Source: Streptococcus sp. Marseille-Q0941
GTDB taxonomy: Bacteria; Bacillota; Bacilli; Lactobacillales; Streptococcaceae
Length of the DNA: 64,000 bases
Reading direction: 5' to 3'
Assembly (NCBI RefSeq): GCF_943736975.1
Contig: NZ_CALSFO010000003.1
Span: 1-64,000 of the forward strand
Part shown: positions 8,618-17,101 of the stretch, piece by piece
How positions within the stretch are numbered: position 1 is the stretch's first letter
How the letters are laid out: the number at the start of each line of letters is the position of its first letter
Made by a program: the position numbers and the translations under genes
Notes under the pieces: generated by a model
Told to the model about the DNA's origin: nothing
The model's database searches: none
What the model saw: only the letters and a program-made list of their open reading frames with translations

Positions 8618-9856
8618 TTATTTTGAAATTGATTGGTTCCCGTTGAAATGTACTAAGCTAGAAGATGGGAAAGAAACATTAATAATTCCGACCATTTCAT
8701 TAGTGATAGCTTCATCAGCGCCATCCCATAGATGCGAGTAGTGTTTCAAGGTGATTTCAGGAGAAGAGTGTCCTAAACGTTTTGATAGAATAAGTACATC
8801 AGCATTTAATTCATTAATCAGCAGTGAGGCGTGGCTATGCCTAAGACCTTTCGCTTGGATAGGCTTTACGTGAGCAATCTTGGCGTACCTTTTAATAATC
8901 CTTGAGATTGTAGATTTTAGCATAGGTAAGCCATCGTATGAAAAGATAAAATCGTTCTCGTGTCCTAGTCCAATCTTTTTTTGAGCTTCACGCCATTTTT
9001 TTAACACATCAATAGTATCTTTATCTAAACTAATCATCCTTTTGCCGTCTTTAGTTTTCGTAAACGAATTACGAGTCCATTCTTTTTTGTTTTTAACAAT
9101 AAGCATATGATGAACTCGTAGGCGTTGCTTATCAAAGTCAACATCATTCCATTGAAGGGCACAACCTTCATTTACACGTACGCCAGTCATGAAATATACC
9201 CAAATCATCACGAAGTTTAAATGTTCATATACATCTTCAATGTAAATTTGGGAAATAACAGCTTCAAATTCGCTCTTTGTCCAATATGGGACATTACTTT
9301 TCCCTTTAGGAATTGCATTAGATTGCTTAGAAATGTTTTTTTCCACATATCCCATTTGCAAAGCATAGTCCAATGATTTCCTAAACATGCCAAAGATGAG
9401 GCTAGCATATCCTTGTGAATATCCGGCACCATCCTCATCTTGACTAGTCAGTAACCATGTTCGAAACTTCTGGACTTGTTCGAGGGTAATCGAACGAAGT
9501 GTAGTGTCACCAAAACGATCACAAAGCTGCAAAAGATTTTTCTCTCGAACTGAAAATGTGCTGTGCTCAACTGTTGTTCTATAATATGGAATATAATGGT
9601 CTTCCATAAATTGCCGATATTTCATACGGTAGTTAGAATAACCTTGAGATTGATGATATTCATGTTTCAGCCGAGTTAATTCTTTATAAGCATCTGAGGC
9701 CGATTTAAATGGGTTCCCATGCTGATCTTTCCTAGATTTCTTTCGTACCCGTTTCCCAGTAACTCTATCTCGACTAAATTCGGTTTGAAGAAAATATTTT
9801 CCGTCTTTATCAGAATATACTCCAGGAAATTTTGTTTTCTGTTGATATTGTGGCAT
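8618..9856 (-). CDS. Tyrosine integrase of the guaA-site element
   Basis: A 412-residue integrase. The N-terminus (residues ~10-60) is an AP2-like arm-binding domain with PGVYSDKDGKYFL, followed by an SAM-like core-binding domain. The catalytic domain has Arg in FMTGVRVNEG, HSHASLLI (His-x-x-x with the preceding GLRHSH Arg) and Tyr in ITLKHYSHLW. ATG 9856 follows AAGGAGGAATA. The upstream small gene ends at the same base, so the two are coupled. The enzyme should recombine the guaA 3' end (attB) with the element attP. Confidence 0.92.
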   Translation of the reverse strand: MPQYQQKTKFPGVYSDKDGKYFLQTEFSRDRVTGKRVRKKSRKDQHGNPFKSASDAYKELTRLKHEYHQSQGYSNYRMKYRQFMEDHYIPYYRTTVEHSTFSVREKNLLQLCDRFGDTTLRSITLEQVQKFRTWLLTSQDEDGAGYSQGYASLIFGMFRKSLDYALQMGYVEKNISKQSNAIPKGKSNVPYWTKSEFEAVISQIYIEDVYEHLNFVMIWVYFMTGVRVNEGCALQWNDVDFDKQRLRVHHMLIVKNKKEWTRNSFTKTKDGKRMISLDKDTIDVLKKWREAQKKIGLGHENDFIFSYDGLPMLKSTISRIIKRYAKIAHVKPIQAKGLRHSHASLLINELNADVLILSKRLGHSSPEITLKHYSHLWDGADEAITNEMVGIINVSFPSSSLVHFNGNQSISK

Positions 9857-10050
9857 TATTCCTCCTTGTAAAGTGAAACACCCAAAATTTCTTCAACAGC
9901 ACTGATTGGGACGTGCCCTAAACGTCGATTATTATAAAAGGCATAACCCTTTTGTACCATAATTAGCTTAGCTTGTCTAATAATTGAAATGGCAGTATAG
10001 GGATTGTAACCCATTTTAATTAAATCTTCTTTGTTCATTGTTTGTTTCAT
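9856..10050 (-). CDS. DUF3173 protein, probable excisionase
   Basis: A 64-residue basic protein with the pattern GYNPYTAISIIRQAKLIMVQKGYAFY, written here in shortened form as GYNPYTA..IIRQAK..MV..GY.FY, then RLGHVPI.AVEEILG. This is the DUF3173 family that sits upstream of integrases in streptococcal IMEs. Its size and place fit an Xis-like recombination directionality factor. It shares family and position with 34373-34576, which suggests the guaA and oriT elements have related recombination modules. The function is inferred from context. Confidence 0.75.
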   Translation of the reverse strand: MKQTMNKEDLIKMGYNPYTAISIIRQAKLIMVQKGYAFYNNRRLGHVPISAVEEILGVSLYKEE

Positions 10051-10080
10051 AATTAATAATCCTCTTGAAATTTCTAAATT

Positions 10081-10284
10081 TTATTGCGATAATAGAAGTA
10101 GGTAATAGATATTATTACTAGTATATTTTGAGTTTGTTTCTGACACCGACCAAAGTTTGGAAACAAGCTCTTTTTTATTTTTACTTAAAGTAACTTTCAT
10201 ATCCTTATCCTTTTGAAAATATTCGAATAGTAGTTGCGGTACATATTTATAAATGCACCTTGATATATCAACGTTTTTTGACAT
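10081..10284 (-). CDS. Hypothetical 67-residue protein
   Basis: An open frame between the excisionase-like gene and the Rep/relaxase gene, on the same strand. It is Lys/Ser-rich with an aromatic middle (YKYVPQLLFEYFQ) and no recognisable domain. No clear ribosome site precedes ATG 10284. It could be a small accessory protein of the mobilisation operon or just spacer sequence that happens to be open. Confidence 0.35.
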   Translation of the reverse strand: MSKNVDISRCIYKYVPQLLFEYFQKDKDMKVTLSKNKKELVSKLWSVSETNSKYTSNNIYYLLLLSQ

Positions 10285-10314
10285 TGAAGAATATATTTGC
10301 TATTAAAATAACTG

Positions 10315-11769
10315 CTAAATTTTTATTCCATCTCTAAATCTTTTTAAGATTCGTTTCAACATTTTATCTTCAAGTTTTTCTTTTGTATTTTCTGTAATTG
10401 TTTCATTGAAAATTTTATTTCGTTTTTCTAAAGAGTATGTTTTTAGTGGAAAAGTTTTATAAAAAGTTGTTGAAGGGTTTCTACGAGTGCCTAAACCATA
10501 TTTTTTGGATTCTTCTAGTGAATGGAACATTACTCTTATTATTTCTAGAACTAGCCAACTTGTCATTTTTCCTAATTCATGTTTTGTTCCAGTATTTGCT
10601 TCTTGGTATTGGAACCTTTTTAGGATTCTTCTTTTAGTCTCACCCTTATTTGTTTTTAAAAATCCTATTGGAAGAAATGCAATGATATCTTCATCAATTA
10701 AATCTGATACTGTGGTATTTGATAACTGATCATGAATAAATAATAAAAGTTCCGTTGTATAAAATTGTGGATTAGATTTCTTATAAATTTTCTTTAACAT
10801 CTTTTCACATTTTATAGTTGCATTTATGATTATCTCTATATATCGAAAAACACCATCAGATATTAGAATCTCTAAATATTGAATAATCATTTCATCAGTT
10901 AATTGTGCTAAGTAATGGGAGTATAATTGCTCAGCTATCCTACTGCCAGTTAATTCGATTTCATATCTAAAGATCTCTAAATTCTTTAACGATGAATTTG
11001 TTTTACGGACTTGTTTGTTCTTTTTTGCTTTCTCAATTTTGTTATAAAAGATGTGTTTTTCTTTCTTATTAATCTCAATCGATACCATCGAAAACTTATC
11101 TGTATTTTTACTTGTTCTATGATTTTTTAAATCTATATTCTTTTCTTCTTCCGCAAGTGAACTTATTAATAATTGACGAGTTTGTAAAGATGGTAATTTA
11201 TCAAAAGCAATTGTGAATGCTAATTCAATTTTCTTAAACCTAACAGAATTCGGATTATATTTGGTTTTAATCTTATAATCTCTTTCTAATTTATGTAATA
11301 CCTCTTTTAATCTTAACTTAATCCCCTCAATGCCTGTAGTTTGAAAATTAGGAGAAGGACCGTTAAGTTGGATTGCAATATACCTCTTTCTGTAACCTAC
11401 TTCTTTTAAGCTAATTGTCACTTTTCCTAAATCTACTGATTGAATTGTGATCTTAATTAATTCTCCTTGTGAGTTGTAATCTATAGATGCTGTGTCTTTA
11501 AATATTTGTTCATCAAAAACGTTAGGATCATAAGTTACTATTGGACTATGAATTGAGACTACACAGTTATCAATACCCCAATAAGCTGTGGTAACTGAGA
11601 AACAAGATTTTATAAAACTTTCGTTTTGTTTCTGTGATTCCAGTAATTCTTTCTTCCTAAGTTCTCTATCTTCCTTTTGTCTTTCCTTTTCTTCTATTTC
11701 TTCACGAGATAAGGGAGGTCTCTTGACTACTTTACCATCTCGTTTATTTCTTTTAGGTCTTCTTACCAT
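10315..11769 (-). CDS. Rep/relaxase-like protein of the guaA element
   Basis: A 484-residue protein with a strongly basic N-terminal tail (residues 1-45) and then mixed alpha/beta sequence. The motif IFYNKIEKAK followed by FRYEIELTGSRI (about 235-275) resembles the YDK..E...R.E. core of rolling-circle initiators and Rep_trans relaxases. ATG 11769 follows AAGGAGGAATATAC. Together with int and the DUF3173 gene it makes the usual core of a mobilisable element: it would nick an oriT or replicate the excised circle. I cannot place the catalytic Tyr with certainty, so relaxase versus replication initiator remains open. Confidence 0.6.
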   Translation of the reverse strand: MVRRPKRNKRDGKVVKRPPLSREEIEEKERQKEDRELRKKELLESQKQNESFIKSCFSVTTAYWGIDNCVVSIHSPIVTYDPNVFDEQIFKDTASIDYNSQGELIKITIQSVDLGKVTISLKEVGYRKRYIAIQLNGPSPNFQTTGIEGIKLRLKEVLHKLERDYKIKTKYNPNSVRFKKIELAFTIAFDKLPSLQTRQLLISSLAEEEKNIDLKNHRTSKNTDKFSMVSIEINKKEKHIFYNKIEKAKKNKQVRKTNSSLKNLEIFRYEIELTGSRIAEQLYSHYLAQLTDEMIIQYLEILISDGVFRYIEIIINATIKCEKMLKKIYKKSNPQFYTTELLLFIHDQLSNTTVSDLIDEDIIAFLPIGFLKTNKGETKRRILKRFQYQEANTGTKHELGKMTSWLVLEIIRVMFHSLEESKKYGLGTRRNPSTTFYKTFPLKTYSLEKRNKIFNETITENTKEKLEDKMLKRILKRFRDGIKI

Positions 11770-11967
11770 GTATATTCCTCCTTGTTGTTAAATCTGTAAT
11801 GAAGATGTACTTCTAAAATGTAATTTTCTTTAAAATTAAACCTCCTTCTTTCTTATATTGGTTAGTATGCCATAAATCATGCAAAAAACGTCCAAAAACA
11901 AAAAAAAATTGAATTTTTTTTTAAAAACAAAAAAACACTCAATTAAGAGTGCTTAAAAAACGCGTCG

Positions 11968-12128
11968 TAACAAGGTTTTGAAGAAAAAAGTAGGCTCTTA
12001 CCTAATTTAATTTTTTTAGTTTAGAACAAGAATGTTAAGAAAGAAATCAATACTTTCAGTACGATATTTTATTGATGTGACAAGGTTTTGAAGGAAAAAG
12101 TAAGTTTTTATCTACTTTATTTATTTTT
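11968..12128. repeat. Diverged ~108-bp tandem duplication, second copy split by Tn916
   Basis: ACAAGGTTTTGAAG starts near 11968 and again near 12077, each followed by similar AT-rich sequence. The first unit continues through an XRE C-terminal fragment (12016-12066). The second unit is cut at the Tn916 end and resumes at 46525, running into the intact XRE gene end. The remaining DNA from 11770 to 11967 holds the Rep promoter region and poly-A/T tracts but no gene. Confidence 0.6.
12016..12066 (-). pseudogene. C-terminal fragment of an XRE regulator
   Basis: Translated on the minus strand this reads YRTESIDFFLNILVLN then stop. It matches the end of the intact regulator at 46545-46853 (NRTEIIDLFLNILNLNEK). 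Nothing upstream encodes the helix-turn-helix, so this is only a tail fragment. It shows that the 3' end of this regulator gene was duplicated before Tn916 inserted between the two copies. Confidence 0.65.
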
Positions 12129-12302
12129 AAACAAAGTATAAATTTCTAATTATCTTTTTATATTTTCTTAAATGCTCGTAAAGCCTTATTCTATGTGCTT
12201 TCGAGTATTTTTACTGTAGGAAGATACTTCACGTTTCTTTGCATATTTCCTCATGTCTTAGCTGTCAGAAGTGGTAAATAAGTAGTAAATTCATTTGTAC
12301 TA

Positions 12303-13520
12303 CTAAGCAACAAGACGCTCCTGTTGCTTCTCTTTATTCAAGCGTTTCATTTCTGCCATTGCAGAATCGAATGTTGCATGTGCGTAATAGTTCAGCGTCA
12401 TGGCTATATTAGCATGTCCCATAATGTACTGTAATGCCTTTGGATTCATTCCTGCATTTGCATAGTTGGTACAGAATGTATGTCGCAAACTATGTGGAGT
12501 GATGTGTGGCAATTTATCCTCGTTATACTTATTGTATTTCTTAACAAGACCTTTCATCATGCCGTTGTAATCACTTGCCACTTTTGGATAGTTCTTTCTA
12601 TTAAGAAAGAGGAAATCACTATATCCATCAATCTCAACACGCTTATCATTCTTTCGATTCGCTAACACTCGCTTAAATGCTTGATAGGCTTCTTCAACCA
12701 TAGGAACTTGACGTTCGCCACTTTTGGTCTTTGGTGTTTCAATGTAGTACCCAATTTCAGTATCTCTCAATAGCTGATGGTCTATATTGACAAGACGATT
12801 CTCAAAATCTAAATCTGGAAGTGTCAAACCACCAAACTCTGAAATACGAAGACCTGTTTTTAAGAGTATCAGAATTTCATCATAATTTTTGCTGTAGGTT
12901 TTATCAGCTTTTGCAAAGGCTAACAGTTTTTCTTCCTGTTCTTCTGTTAGTACGGTCTTAGGGACAGTATCATCATCAAGAACTGCTTTCAGTTGAAAGT
13001 CAAATGGATTCTTCCGAACACAATCATCTTGTATAGCAATATAGAATGAAGCCTTTAAAGAACGTTTGTAGTTATTGATGGTTTGATAAGCATAACCATT
13101 TTCACTCATTCTAATAGCCCATTCTTTAGCGTCTGATGGCTTAATACTGTCAATACTTCTTACACCTAACTTGTCTTTCTTCAAAATATCCATAAGATAT
13201 TTGCGTCCAGTTTCAGTGTTTTTTCTAACCTTTGGTCTTTGAGCGTTCTGTTTTGCGTTAAGCTGGCAGAGTGTCATTTTCTTTCCTACAACATCAATAC
13301 CATCATGAATGTCTTTCTGTAACTCTGCGATTTTCTCTCTAAGTGAGATACAATCACGCTTTCCTGCTGGTACTCGGTCTGTAGCCACAAGTTTCCACGA
13401 GTAAACAAATTGCGGTTCTCCAAATGAATCTATATATTTGTATAAGTATCTTCCGTCTTTTCGTTGGCTCTCTCCAGTCTTTAAGATTCGACCTTTATTG
13501 TCACGTCTTTTTTCTGACAT
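12303..13520 (-). CDS. int: Tn916 integrase
   Basis: A 405-residue tyrosine recombinase that excises and inserts Tn916. The N-terminal domain (1-70, with GRILKTGESQRKDGRYLYKY) binds the DR2 arm repeats near the ends. The catalytic residues are visible: Arg in TGLRISEFGG, His-x-x-Arg in HSLRHTF, GH in YIMGHANI and Tyr in TLNYYAHAT (nucleophile near 379). The length and sequence match the known Tn916 protein. It also influences Orf20 nicking at oriT in published work. ATG 13520 is followed by a normal coding start. Confidence 0.97.
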   Translation of the reverse strand: MSEKRRDNKGRILKTGESQRKDGRYLYKYIDSFGEPQFVYSWKLVATDRVPAGKRDCISLREKIAELQKDIHDGIDVVGKKMTLCQLNAKQNAQRPKVRKNTETGRKYLMDILKKDKLGVRSIDSIKPSDAKEWAIRMSENGYAYQTINNYKRSLKASFYIAIQDDCVRKNPFDFQLKAVLDDDTVPKTVLTEEQEEKLLAFAKADKTYSKNYDEILILLKTGLRISEFGGLTLPDLDFENRLVNIDHQLLRDTEIGYYIETPKTKSGERQVPMVEEAYQAFKRVLANRKNDKRVEIDGYSDFLFLNRKNYPKVASDYNGMMKGLVKKYNKYNEDKLPHITPHSLRHTFCTNYANAGMNPKALQYIMGHANIAMTLNYYAHATFDSAMAEMKRLNKEKQQERLVA

Positions 13521-13601
13521 GGCATTTGCTCCTTTCCTTTATGGAAAGAGCCTTGATACGACTTAATACTATTTTATCATATACAAGACCCTTTGGCGAC
13601 G

Positions 13602-13805
13602 CTAGATTGCGTCCAATGTATCTATAATTTTTTCAAATTGTTTTCGTTTAATCTGAATACGATTGCCATTCATAATCAGCCAATTTGCATTTTTATTTTC
13701 CTCTGCCAAGCGTCGTAGCTTGTTTTCGCCAATACGAAAATATTTTGACGCTTCTTCAATGGTTAGGGTATAACGTTCCCAAATAGGAATGTCAGTCTGC
13801 TTCAT
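13602..13805 (-). CDS. xis: Tn916 excisionase
   Basis: A 67-residue winged-helix protein ([20 protein letters not shown], then [14 protein letters not shown]), identical in size to Tn916 Xis. It bends DNA at the Tn916 ends and directs integrase toward excision. It lies 81 bases upstream of int on the same strand, and both are made late from transcripts coming through tet(M) and orf7/orf8. Confidence 0.95.
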
Positions 13806-14265
13806 AAAATCCTCCTTTCCAAATCACTTATTTGGATTTCATAAAAGTTGTTTTACCAGCAATCGAACAGCTTTAGCAAAGCTCACGGGAGTTCCACCCC
13901 TGCATGGTTCTCATGTAGCCATACTCATTGCCTGCGACGGTTTTATCACGCTCGGACTATTGACTGTATGGGAGTATCATTATCACGATAAGAATGTCGT
14001 TGCAGGCAATCCTGCTAAAGATTGCTTCTCGGATCACTAACATGAATCGCTCGCTATCTTTATAAGATAGGTCATGGCGGTTAGTTCCGTTGGCTCTTTT
14101 CTTATCGAAACGTATTCGATTACTTTTATTCAGTTTTCAAAGAACAATGGCTCGTTAGCCTATCAAAACACATTGAAAGCTCAATATGCTTTGGTGGAAT
14201 AACAAACCTCCCTGTTCGGGAAGCGTGGAATGGTTTAGCACGCTTCCACGAAAGGAGAGAGGATA
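13806..14265. other. Tn916 region between xis and orf8
   Basis: No gene I can firmly support. An 83-codon plus-strand frame (13789-14040) is open but has no ribosome site and lies against transcription; the region corresponds to the poorly supported orf10 area of Tn916. Several short inverted repeats occur, including GAAGCGTG / CACGCTTC around 14219-14250, just beyond orf8. Confidence 0.5.
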
Positions 14266-14496
14266 TTACTTAATTTCAAATGACAAAATCTTTGTAATCA
14301 GTCTGGTTTCCATTCTTCCACGTAAGACTTCATCAACGACCATACTTTGATTGCCATATTCATCTTTCATAAGTCGTAGGGAACGCTTCGTTATGTACCC
14401 TCTGTAATGATGTAGAATCTGGTTAATCGCTTCGGTATCGCCATCTGTTGCCTTTACAATGAGAGGAAAGGGAATCATAGGATATTGTGTTTTCAT
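14266..14496 (-). CDS. orf8: Tn916 Orf8, helix-turn-helix regulator
   Basis: A 76-residue protein conserved in Tn916 elements, with PFPLIVKATDGDTEAINQIL and RSLRLMKDEYGN resembling the DNA-binding helix-turn-helix seen in conjugative-transposon regulators. It overlaps the orf7 stop by 4 bases, so it is coupled to it. In the accepted Tn916 model orf7 and orf8 promote their own operon and read-through into xis, int and the transfer genes after tetracycline exposure. Confidence 0.9.
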   Translation of the reverse strand: MKTQYPMIPFPLIVKATDGDTEAINQILHHYRGYITKRSLRLMKDEYGNQSMVVDEVLRGRMETRLITKILSFEIK

Positions 14497-14915
14497 TCTT
14501 CAAATTCCTCCATAAACTTTTTAATTAAGGCTAGTCCACTGGTTCTATGCCGATAGACAGTAGAACGGTTCAATTTCAACAGGTCTGCAATTTCTGAATC
14601 GCTCATGTCCATAAAGTAAAACAGCAGTAGAATTTCACGTTTCTTGTCTGGCAACTCACGTAATGCTTCACTCAACAAATCATTTTCAACGCCTACTGAT
14701 AACCCATTGAGTGTAAAAATCTGAAAGTCAGTTGAATAGTTATCTGTTGTCGCAAACTGGCTAACAAGATAATCGCCAACATCCGAAAAGGACACCTCAC
14801 GCTTTGCAATCCTTGAAAGATAAAGCATATAATTCTTTCGCTCGTCTTCCATAGCACGTTTACAGATATAGTCAAACTGATTTTCTATTGTGGTCTGAAA
14901 AGAAGATGGTTTCAT
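14493..14915 (-). CDS. orf7: Tn916 Orf7, sigma-like regulator
   Basis: A 140-residue protein with a C-terminal sigma region 4-type helix-turn-helix (LPDKKREILLLFYFMDMSD, then EIADLLKLNRSTVYRHR). ATG 14915 is chosen because AAGGGGGTGAGAAAC precedes it; an upstream in-frame codon at 14924 lies inside that site. It activates the orf7-orf8 promoter and so, after circularisation, the transfer genes. It stands divergent from the repressor-like orf9. Confidence 0.92.
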   Translation of the reverse strand: MKPSSFQTTIENQFDYICKRAMEDERKNYMLYLSRIAKREVSFSDVGDYLVSQFATTDNYSTDFQIFTLNGLSVGVENDLLSEALRELPDKKREILLLFYFMDMSDSEIADLLKLNRSTVYRHRTSGLALIKKFMEEFEE

Positions 14916-14924
14916 GTTTCTCAC

Positions 14925-15419
14925 CCCCTTTCTGTCTAGGAAAGGAAGTGAGCCTTGCTCGTTTATCTCCTTTCACTCTTAGTCCCAATGTGAAAGGGGG
15001 ATTTGTTGCATTACTGATAAATAAACTTTGTAAAAAAGTTCTGAATAGCCAAAAAAGCATATAAACAGATTTATTTCTCTGTTTACATGCTTCTGTTATT
15101 CTATCTATATGATTTATAAAACCACATTGGTGGACGTACTTATCTATTGCAGATAGACGACTTTTTTTGACAAGAACCCAATGTAAGGAAATTTATTGTA
15201 TATGATGTACTTCATGGCGACGTTGACCTCCAACAAACCGCCATTTGGAAGTAATATACAATATTTTAACAGCGTAAATAGCACTACCATATAACGGTTT
15301 TTTTTATTGGCGTTTAGTAGTGCTTTTTATTAAATATAAACCTATAAACCATATAACACGTTTTTCTATACCTGTTTTTAATTCAGTAGGAACAATAAAA
15401 TGTATAGAGGTGGTCTACT
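14925..15419. promoter_or_regulatory. Divergent orf7/orf9 control region of Tn916
   Basis: About 495 bases without a gene. It contains the promoter of orf7 (read leftward) and of orf9 (read rightward), and an inverted repeat GTATATGATGTACTTC (15198 onward) against GAAGTAATATACAATA (15249 onward). Known Tn916 biology places the antisense orf9 transcript here, which holds orf7/orf8 expression down without tetracycline. Confidence 0.6.
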
Positions 15420-15773
15420 ATGCGTAAAAAAGAAGATAAATATGATTTTAGAGCCTTTGGTTTAGCCATTAAAGAAGCTCGATTGAAACGAGGTTTAACT
15501 CGTGAACAAGTGGGAGCATTGATTGAAATTGACCCACGGTACTTAACTAATATTGAAAATAAAGGGCAACACCCCAGCATACAAGTTCTTTATGACCTTG
15601 TATCGTTACTTCATGTTTCCGTTGATGAATTTTTCTTACCTGCTAATAACTTGGTAAAAAGCACCCGACGATTACAGATAGAGAAATACATGGATAGCTT
15701 TACAGACAAAGAACTATCCTTAATGGAATCTTTAGCCAGCGGTATCAACGAAGCAAGAAACATCGAAGACTAA
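15420..15773 (+). CDS. orf9: Tn916 Orf9, XRE-type regulator
   Basis: A 117-residue protein with an N-terminal helix-turn-helix ([20 protein letters not shown], then [13 protein letters not shown]). It is the only Tn916 core gene on this strand here. It represses, directly or by its transcript, the divergent orf7-orf8 unit that switches on excision and transfer. ATG 15420 follows AGAGGTGGTC. It is intact, so the usual regulatory circuit should still operate despite the mega insertion next door. Confidence 0.93.
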   Translation: MRKKEDKYDFRAFGLAIKEARLKRGLTREQVGALIEIDPRYLTNIENKGQHPSIQVLYDLVSLLHVSVDEFFLPANNLVKSTRRLQIEKYMDSFTDKELSLMESLASGINEARNIED

Positions 15774-15832
15774 TTAAAAGAATCCATACATAACGGAAAG
15801 AGCCGATAAAATGAGATTGTATTAATCTCATT

Positions 15833-16024
15833 TTATCGGCTCTGCGTCTTTGCGTCTGGCTCTGTAATCACAGTTACTTTGAACTGCTTTATTTCAATTA
15901 AATTTTCTTGTCTGCATTTCGGACAATAGAGGGGGAATTTTTTTAATTCAGTATCTTCCCTTATCTTTAATCGTGTTTTATTTCCACATACAGGACATGT
16001 TGAGGCGGTAAGTTTGCTAGTCAA
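15833..16024 (-). CDS. orf6: Cysteine-rich KTR protein (Tn916 Orf6) with an N-terminus rebuilt by mega
   Basis: A small zinc-ribbon-like protein with two CxxC knuckles (CPVCGNKTR and CPKCRQEN) and the conserved end TEPDAKTQSR. In Tn916 this gene directly follows tet(M). Here the mega insertion falls just before the first CPVC, so residues before it (TSKLTAST) come from mega, and the original start MNYKWILC-like portion lies at about 21507-21540, next to tet(M). The apparent start is TTG at 16024 with no convincing ribosome site, so expression is doubtful. Confidence 0.7.
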   Translation of the reverse strand: MTSKLTASTCPVCGNKTRLKIREDTELKKFPLYCPKCRQENLIEIKQFKVTVITEPDAKTQSR

Positions 16025-16545
16025 GGAGTAAAACGACGAAGATTAGCATTTACTTCCGCCCATGCGATAGCTGTCCGTGATTGACAAGTGCTAGCACGCA
16101 GACAGAACGGAGATAGCGAACCGCTGAGTGTGTCGCTCTGCTCGTAAAAGCTTAGAAACCTTTGAACGAAAGGGATAATGAAAGCCTTGATTGCAAGGCT
16201 TTTTGCTTTATGGTGGGTAAGTATCAGAGTGAGAAAATTTTTGGAATGAGTAGAAGTGATAGCTAGAAATTATCAGTTTCTATTTCCATTTACCCTGTGG
16301 GTACGTGTTTGTTTCCATTGACAAGGAGTTTGTGGGAATAGAAATGTACCCACCTTGTTTGAATCAAGTGAAGTGTAGTTGAAGGAAATCTGTTGAAAGC
16401 AATACTTCATTTTACCGAATAAGTAATAATTTAGGCAACTTCAAATCGATTAAAAAAAACTATTTTAAAGGTTAAGAGTAGACAAAAATTGTCCACTCTT
16501 TTTTGCAAACTCAATTTATCAATAAATGAAATGAGGGAATGTAAA
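16025..16545. other. Left non-coding part of mega
   Basis: No gene longer than the recombinase remnant that follows. It has GC-richer sequence near 16050-16160 with small inverted repeats, a hairpin CCTTGATTGCAAGG followed by CTTTTTGCTTT (16192-16215) that looks like a terminator on the plus strand, and a second inverted pair around GGGTACGTG / GTACCCACC (16296-16354). Confidence 0.5.
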
Positions 16546-16716
16546 ATGAAATATTTTGAGGTTGAGTTAGAAAATCCTGATGAATTTTTAAAACTACAAA
16601 CAGAAGATTTTGTGAAAGCTAATCGCTTGCTACTAAGGAAGATAATCCAGAGCGTTACAGTCTATGAAGAAAACTTCGTCATATCCTTTAAATCTGGCAT
16701 CGAATTGGAAGTATGA
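16546..16716 (+). pseudogene. C-terminal remnant of a large serine recombinase
   Basis: A 56-residue frame with a ribosome site (GAGGGAATGTAAA). It ends RKIIQSVTVYEENFVISFKS then GIELEV, the typical tail of TnpX/CcrB-like serine recombinases. The catalytic N-terminus and zinc-ribbon domain are absent. It fits an origin of mega by serine-recombinase transposition, with most of the enzyme lost. It cannot catalyse recombination. Confidence 0.7.
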
Positions 16717-16807
16717 GTCTCATTCCATAACTTTTATATTGAACATATCATCTTGTTGTGTTATACTATAAATTGATATAAACAAAGATGTAGGAGGAAC
16801 CGAAACT

Positions 16808-16834
16808 ATGACAGCCTCAATGCGTTTAAGATAA
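16808..16834 (+). CDS. mef(E) leader peptide MTASMRLR
   Basis: An eight-codon frame after GTAGGAGGAACCGAAACT. The product MTASMRLR is the published leader of the mef(E)/mel operon. Macrolide-stalled ribosomes on it change folding of the downstream RNA and let transcription continue into mef(E). This is an induction switch, not a functional protein. Confidence 0.9.
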   Translation: MTASMRLR

Positions 16835-16843
16835 GCTGGCAAT

Positions 16844-16881
16844 AAAAAAAGCAGAATCTATACCCGATGATAGGCTTTTTT
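16844..16881 (+). terminator. Attenuator hairpin after the mef(E) leader
   Basis: AAAAAAAGC and GGCTTTTTT frame an imperfect stem-loop 10 bases after the leader stop. It has the look of an intrinsic terminator and fits the known transcriptional attenuation of mega. Confidence 0.75.
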
Positions 16882-16995
16882 GTTGTGCTTATTTATACGA
16901 TATTGAGCATTCATTAGTTACGGTGAGGATATTGGTTATTTAACTATACCTTTATTTAACTATGTCTTTAATATGAATGTTTCCAAATTGTATGT

Positions 16996-17039
16996 ATGCA
17001 GACCAAAAGCCACATTGTGGGGTTTGGCCTGCATTTTTT
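16996..17039 (+). terminator. Strong hairpin terminator upstream of mef(E)
   Basis: ATGCAGACCAAA and TTTGGCCTGCAT pair, with an inner CCACATTGTGG stem, followed by TTTTTTA. It sits between the leader peptide and mef(E), so it is a second block that must be read through for full expression. Confidence 0.8.
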
Positions 17040-17101
17040 ATTGCCTAGAATGCTATTCAAAATAGAAATTCAAGCAAAATAATATGCAGGAGATAATATA
17101 A

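Noticed and set aside
8500-8620. tRNA gene as the integration target
   Set aside because: No cloverleaf is seen; the repeat is the end of guaA coding sequence.
13789-14040. 83-codon plus-strand gene in Tn916
   Set aside because: No ribosome site, opposite to transcription and overlapping the xis start region; only described as intergenic.
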